A model generated the notes under the pieces. That model saw only the letters and a list, made by a program, of their open reading frames with translations, was not told the origin of the DNA and did not search any database. A DNA stretch of 64,000 nt from NCBI GenBank assembly GCA_963921825.1, contig OY997590.1:47261039-47325038 (forward strand), read 5' to 3'. The position numbers were made by a program, and so were the translations under genes. Shown in pieces: positions 60,781-64,000 of this stretch (its first letter is position 1; each line of letters begins with the position of its first letter). The stretch is from Erodium maritimum (Eukaryota; Streptophyta; Magnoliopsida; Geraniales; Geraniaceae).

Positions 60781-61303
60781 CACTCTTCTTCTCTCAAAGA
60801 TCAGTTTCAAGCGCAATTTCATCCAAACCTCATCCTTAGCTTCCTACTTACAAGGTTCCTTTCACTCTCCACTCGATCCCTACAACATCCATTCCCTCTT
60901 TCACCCAAACCCTCTTCCCTTGTGACTCAAGTCTCTGCTGGATTCAAAGTTCAAAATTACAATTTCTCTTTCCGTGTGGGGCAAGCAACCAAATTGCCCA
61001 AAGTTCAAAATGGGACTTGCAACCAAATTGCCCAAAGACAAATCATCCAAAACCTACCGTGCGGCACAAGTTTCTGAAGGTTAATTTCTCCTTCCCGTGC
61101 GCCACAAGTAACTAGAGGGCTTCAGAAGCTTGCCCCTCTCTTTGCATTTTCCTACCTTTACTTTCTCTGTTCTTGTTTATTTCTTGCTTTGTTTCTTCCA
61201 ATCTGTAGCTAGATTGTTGTTTTTGTGCTTGCTCCTTTTCTCGCTCAGAAGAGGTTTTTATCAATCAATTTGCTTTCGCTGATCAAAAAAAAAATGAACT
61301 AAA

Positions 61304-62354
61304 CAAAACAACAAAGAGAGAGCAACAACAAGAAACTTGCCCAAAAAGCAAGAAATTCAAAAATTCGAAATAACTTGCAATCCAAGCAAGGCCAAGGAGA
61401 ATCTTGCAGACCAAGCAAAGCCGAGAGATAAGAGCATAGCAGCTGAATTTGCAGCACCACTGGCAAGACAAGCAATTCTAATAAGATCTTACCAACCAAC
61501 CAATGCCGAGAAATGTAGGAAGTTATGCAGCTACTTGATTCTGCAGCAATAGATAATGCAACAACTAGCAGATGCAGAAGAGAGAAAGCATCAAAGGGGA
61601 TGAGATTCCCTCACCAAAACTTAAGCAGAACATAAAAGACAAGAGAGACCCAACAACCTGCAAAAGAAGAGAAGAGGAGGAAGCACTCAAACCTAAAAAT
61701 AGATACCCACACACATAGAAGTAGGACCTAAAAACCCACACACAGAAAAGAGAGAGAGCCAAAGCAAAGCTCAACACAAAACCAACAGAACAGAACCAAG
61801 GGGCCATTAGAAGAAGGCCAAACCAACCTTACCAAACTCACCACTCAACCCAAACCCTTCCCAAACCCTTCCCAACCCAAACCCCAAGAATTCAAGGCCA
61901 AAGGAAGCAAGCTCAGCAACTTTGAGGAGATGATCTCCAATCTTGGAAAGAAAAGCTGGAGCCATTTTTGGAGAAGGAAGCACATGCCCAACTGTAGGAC
62001 TGAGAAACAATGGATTCAAGGATTTGGATGGCTGACAAATCAATTCCATTAAACACCAGATTGTTCCTAGCCAACCAGATATGCCAGCTAGATAATTGAA
62101 TTAATTTCCCCCAATGAGATTTTCTGTTTTTATGAAGAAGATAAGACCATGCTGAAAAGAGATCCTTGATAGAGCCAGGGATGACAAAGACCACTCCCCA
62201 CCAATGACAAAGAGAAGCCCAGACCTTCCAAGACTTAGAACAGTGCAACAGGATATGGGAGATGTCCTCAAAATCCCAATGACAATGCTGGCAGAGAACT
62301 TCCTCCAAAGAGAACTGCATACCTCTAAGATCCAAGAAGCACTTACTAGGGAGA
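61304..62354 (-). pseudogene. LINE ORF2 C-terminus and 3' UTR, truncated
   Basis: Minus-strand translation from about 62335 to 61915 gives the zf-RVT region MQFSLEEVLCQHCHWDFEDI...LLHCSKSWKVW and IWLARNNLVFNGID, clearly related to 59920-60240 of the full LINE but from another, diverged subfamily. The rest down to 61304 is its 3' UTR. It is cut on the 5' side by the copia LTR at 62355, and the full LINE adjoins the other side. Confidence 0.85.
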
Positions 62355-64000
62355 TGTTAGTCTTAGTGCCCGTAGTTCAATCCTAAATGTCCAAATGTAT
62401 ATATCATCGTTAGCAATAAAATTAAAGCGGCTTTATATTACTTATGTGTTGGAGTAATATATCGATGTGTGCTCTGATCTATGCCCACCATGCGAATAGA
62501 ACCATAGATCGAGATAGATCACACTCGATGGGTCCCTAGTCAACAAAGCTTCACTAGAAGCGACTAGTATGAAAGATGGCTCTTTATGGCTTACGTTCTG
62601 TTAGTCATTGCAATGAGATTCCGGAGTCTGATCATAGATATCATGTGGGACATGATATTGGACGACCCGCCCTGAATATGTGCCATAGATTAAGTCATGA
62701 ACATATTCAGTGTTGTAGCTTGTCATGTATCCTTAGACCAAGGAGTCTTTGTGATCGCTATGTAGTCAACAACTGAGTTTGACCTGAGCCTAACGTTGTC
62801 CGTAACAGGGCTTCCATAACGGCCAGGATTGGCTTGGGGACGGGCTACATGAGTGACACGAAAGACGGCTAAGGGATTTATCCCTCATACTAAGGTATGA
62901 GAAAGATATCGGTTCTCGGCCACTTGATCGAGAGTGACTGGAAGAATAGCATGGCCATGCACATGATACTGGGTATCATATCTTCAGTCATCTCACATAT
63001 CAAGGAACGGTGATTGAGAATAATAAGGATGACGGCTCTATGCCTTATCTCAATTAGGATATCGGAGATAAAAGGATAATGACAGGGACGACGGAAAGGT
63101 TAGAATCGATAGGGTCGATTCGTTATGTAGTGTCAGGCAATACTAAAGTCTCGTTAGTTGCCACTTAAATAGGATCAAGTAAAATGGGATTTTACGTTGA
63201 TCTATTGACATGCATAAACCTAAGGGTCACACCGGAGGATGAAACTCATTGACACATTTATGGAGAATGGCCAAAAGGGAGTTGTCTCGGGACATGACCA
63301 AAACTGGGTTTTGGGTCATGTGCCCGTAAGTGAATAGGACTTCACAGATCGAGACAAGGCTTGGAGTCTTGGGATTGATCGCGTCGGATAATGTTGGACA
63401 TTTCCGGTATGGAAGGCATGGAGGCGATGAGCGAATCACGGGACTTCGTTGGAAATGGCCACGGGCCATGTTCCAAGAGGCCCATGAAAGGCACATGCAA
63501 CCAAGGGCCATGGAACTAATTAATCAAGTCTTGATTAATTAGTACTAAGTAAGCAAGACAAGGATTAAGGTGTTGGTGATTCACCACCTAACCCAATCTT
63601 GTCTTGCCATACTTTGTCCTATTTACACCTTACTTGACACCATACTTGTCCCATGCCTTTAGTTGGACAAGTATGGGTTTTGTTATGTTTAAGTCATCTT
63701 TTTTCAACATAACAAACACAAGACAAGAATAGGAAACACATTTTCTCTCCCTCTTCCATGGCCATTTCGGGTTTGGCTAGTTTCCACCTCCATGTTTGTG
63801 TTCTTGAGTCCTCAAAGAGAAGAACTACGTGGCGTTGATTCCCATGTGGATACGTAGGCGTCTTGGAGACTCAAGCCAATCATTCGTTAACCGGTGTTCT
63901 TGTTTTGGTAAGAACTAGTGCTGAATTTTTCTCTTGTGAATCCATTCTTTGTTAGTTGTTTCATGGTTTTAATCGTCTCTTGGTTTTCATTGATTTTCCG
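62355..64000 (+). mobile_element. Copia LTR of the long-LTR family, cut by window end
   Basis: Starts TGTTAGTCTTAGTGCCCG inside LINE sequence and runs to the window end, lacking only about 40 bp of the family LTR. Over its first 350 bases I count about three differences from the solo LTR at 24568-26255. The 5 bases before it are GGAGA; whether the same 5 bases follow beyond the window would tell whether it is a solo LTR or one end of an element. Confidence 0.93.

Larger units (their letters stand above)
54079..61292 (+). mobile_element. L1-type LINE, near full length (RRM-bearing ORF1)
   Basis: 7.2 kb, bounded by the 11-bp duplication AATGAACTAAA (54068-54078 and 61293-61303) and ending GATC plus a short A tail. 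Layout: 5' UTR 54079-54277, ORF1 54278-56862, ORF2 56859-60335, 3' UTR 60336-61280. The ORF1 stop and ORF2 start overlap as ATGA. An RRM in ORF1 is known from the BNR subclade of plant L1 elements. Both ORFs are interrupted, so this copy is dead. It inserted next to or into the minus-strand LINE piece at 61304. Confidence 0.93.

Noticed and set aside
18211-63511. A similar 80-96 aa ORF at 18211, 23914, 25099 and 63227
   Set aside because: It lies in the same place of four copies of one copia LTR, antisense to the element. Repetition of the LTR explains it; a gene is not needed.

Overview
The window is plant nuclear DNA, most likely from a eudicot. It has one complete intron-bearing host gene (actin-interacting protein 1) in a dense nest of plant-type transposable elements: Ty1/copia, Ty3/gypsy, an L1 LINE whose ORF1 carries an RRM, PIF/Harbinger, Mutator-like elements and short TIR elements lying in (TA)n tracts. 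I found no bacterial, organellar, rRNA, tRNA or CRISPR feature. The species cannot be named from the sequence alone.

Layout. 1-2495: gypsy-type LTR, cut by the window edge, lying against a copia element (2496-5951) that itself abuts an old LINE ORF1 fragment (5952 to about 6315). 6541-11267: AIP1 gene of six coding exons (609 aa) with an overlapping upstream ORF; its promoter is squeezed against the LINE debris. 12774-14708: a Harbinger element with TTA target duplications and a one-frameshift transposase. About 14950-17649: a gypsy 5' LTR, primer site and gag, cut by a block of (TA)n-flanked TIR elements. 17650-26755: a minus-strand copia element with long LTRs, one of which contains a solo LTR of the same family (TCGTG duplication). 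26800-28351: three more (TA)n-associated elements, one with telomere-like repeats. About 28940-38000: a copia gag fragment split by a non-autonomous LTR element without recognisable pol (29741-34993), which carries a Pack-MULE-like insertion (33160-34704) and is abutted by a gypsy solo LTR (34997-37683, CATAT duplication). 38915-40401: a Mutator-like element with a satellite-like core. 40700-51957: a whole 11.26 kb gypsy insertion (AGAGC duplication, LTRs of about 3 kb) whose interior keeps only gag-like sequence. 52800-53224: a small Mutator-like MITE. 54079-61292: a near full-length L1 LINE inserted beside a second, minus-strand LINE fragment (61304-62354), which is cut by another copy of the long copia LTR (62355 to the window end).

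The only gene with a clear cellular role is AIP1, which promotes ADF/cofilin-dependent actin filament disassembly. The rest is a record of repeated insertion, and target duplications let several of the events be ordered. The items most likely to be undescribed are the pol-less LTR element with long unfamiliar coding sequence, the (TA)n-associated foldback TIR family, and a conserved R/U5 hairpin shared by three different gypsy LTRs. No new host system such as a defence or biosynthetic cluster was seen.
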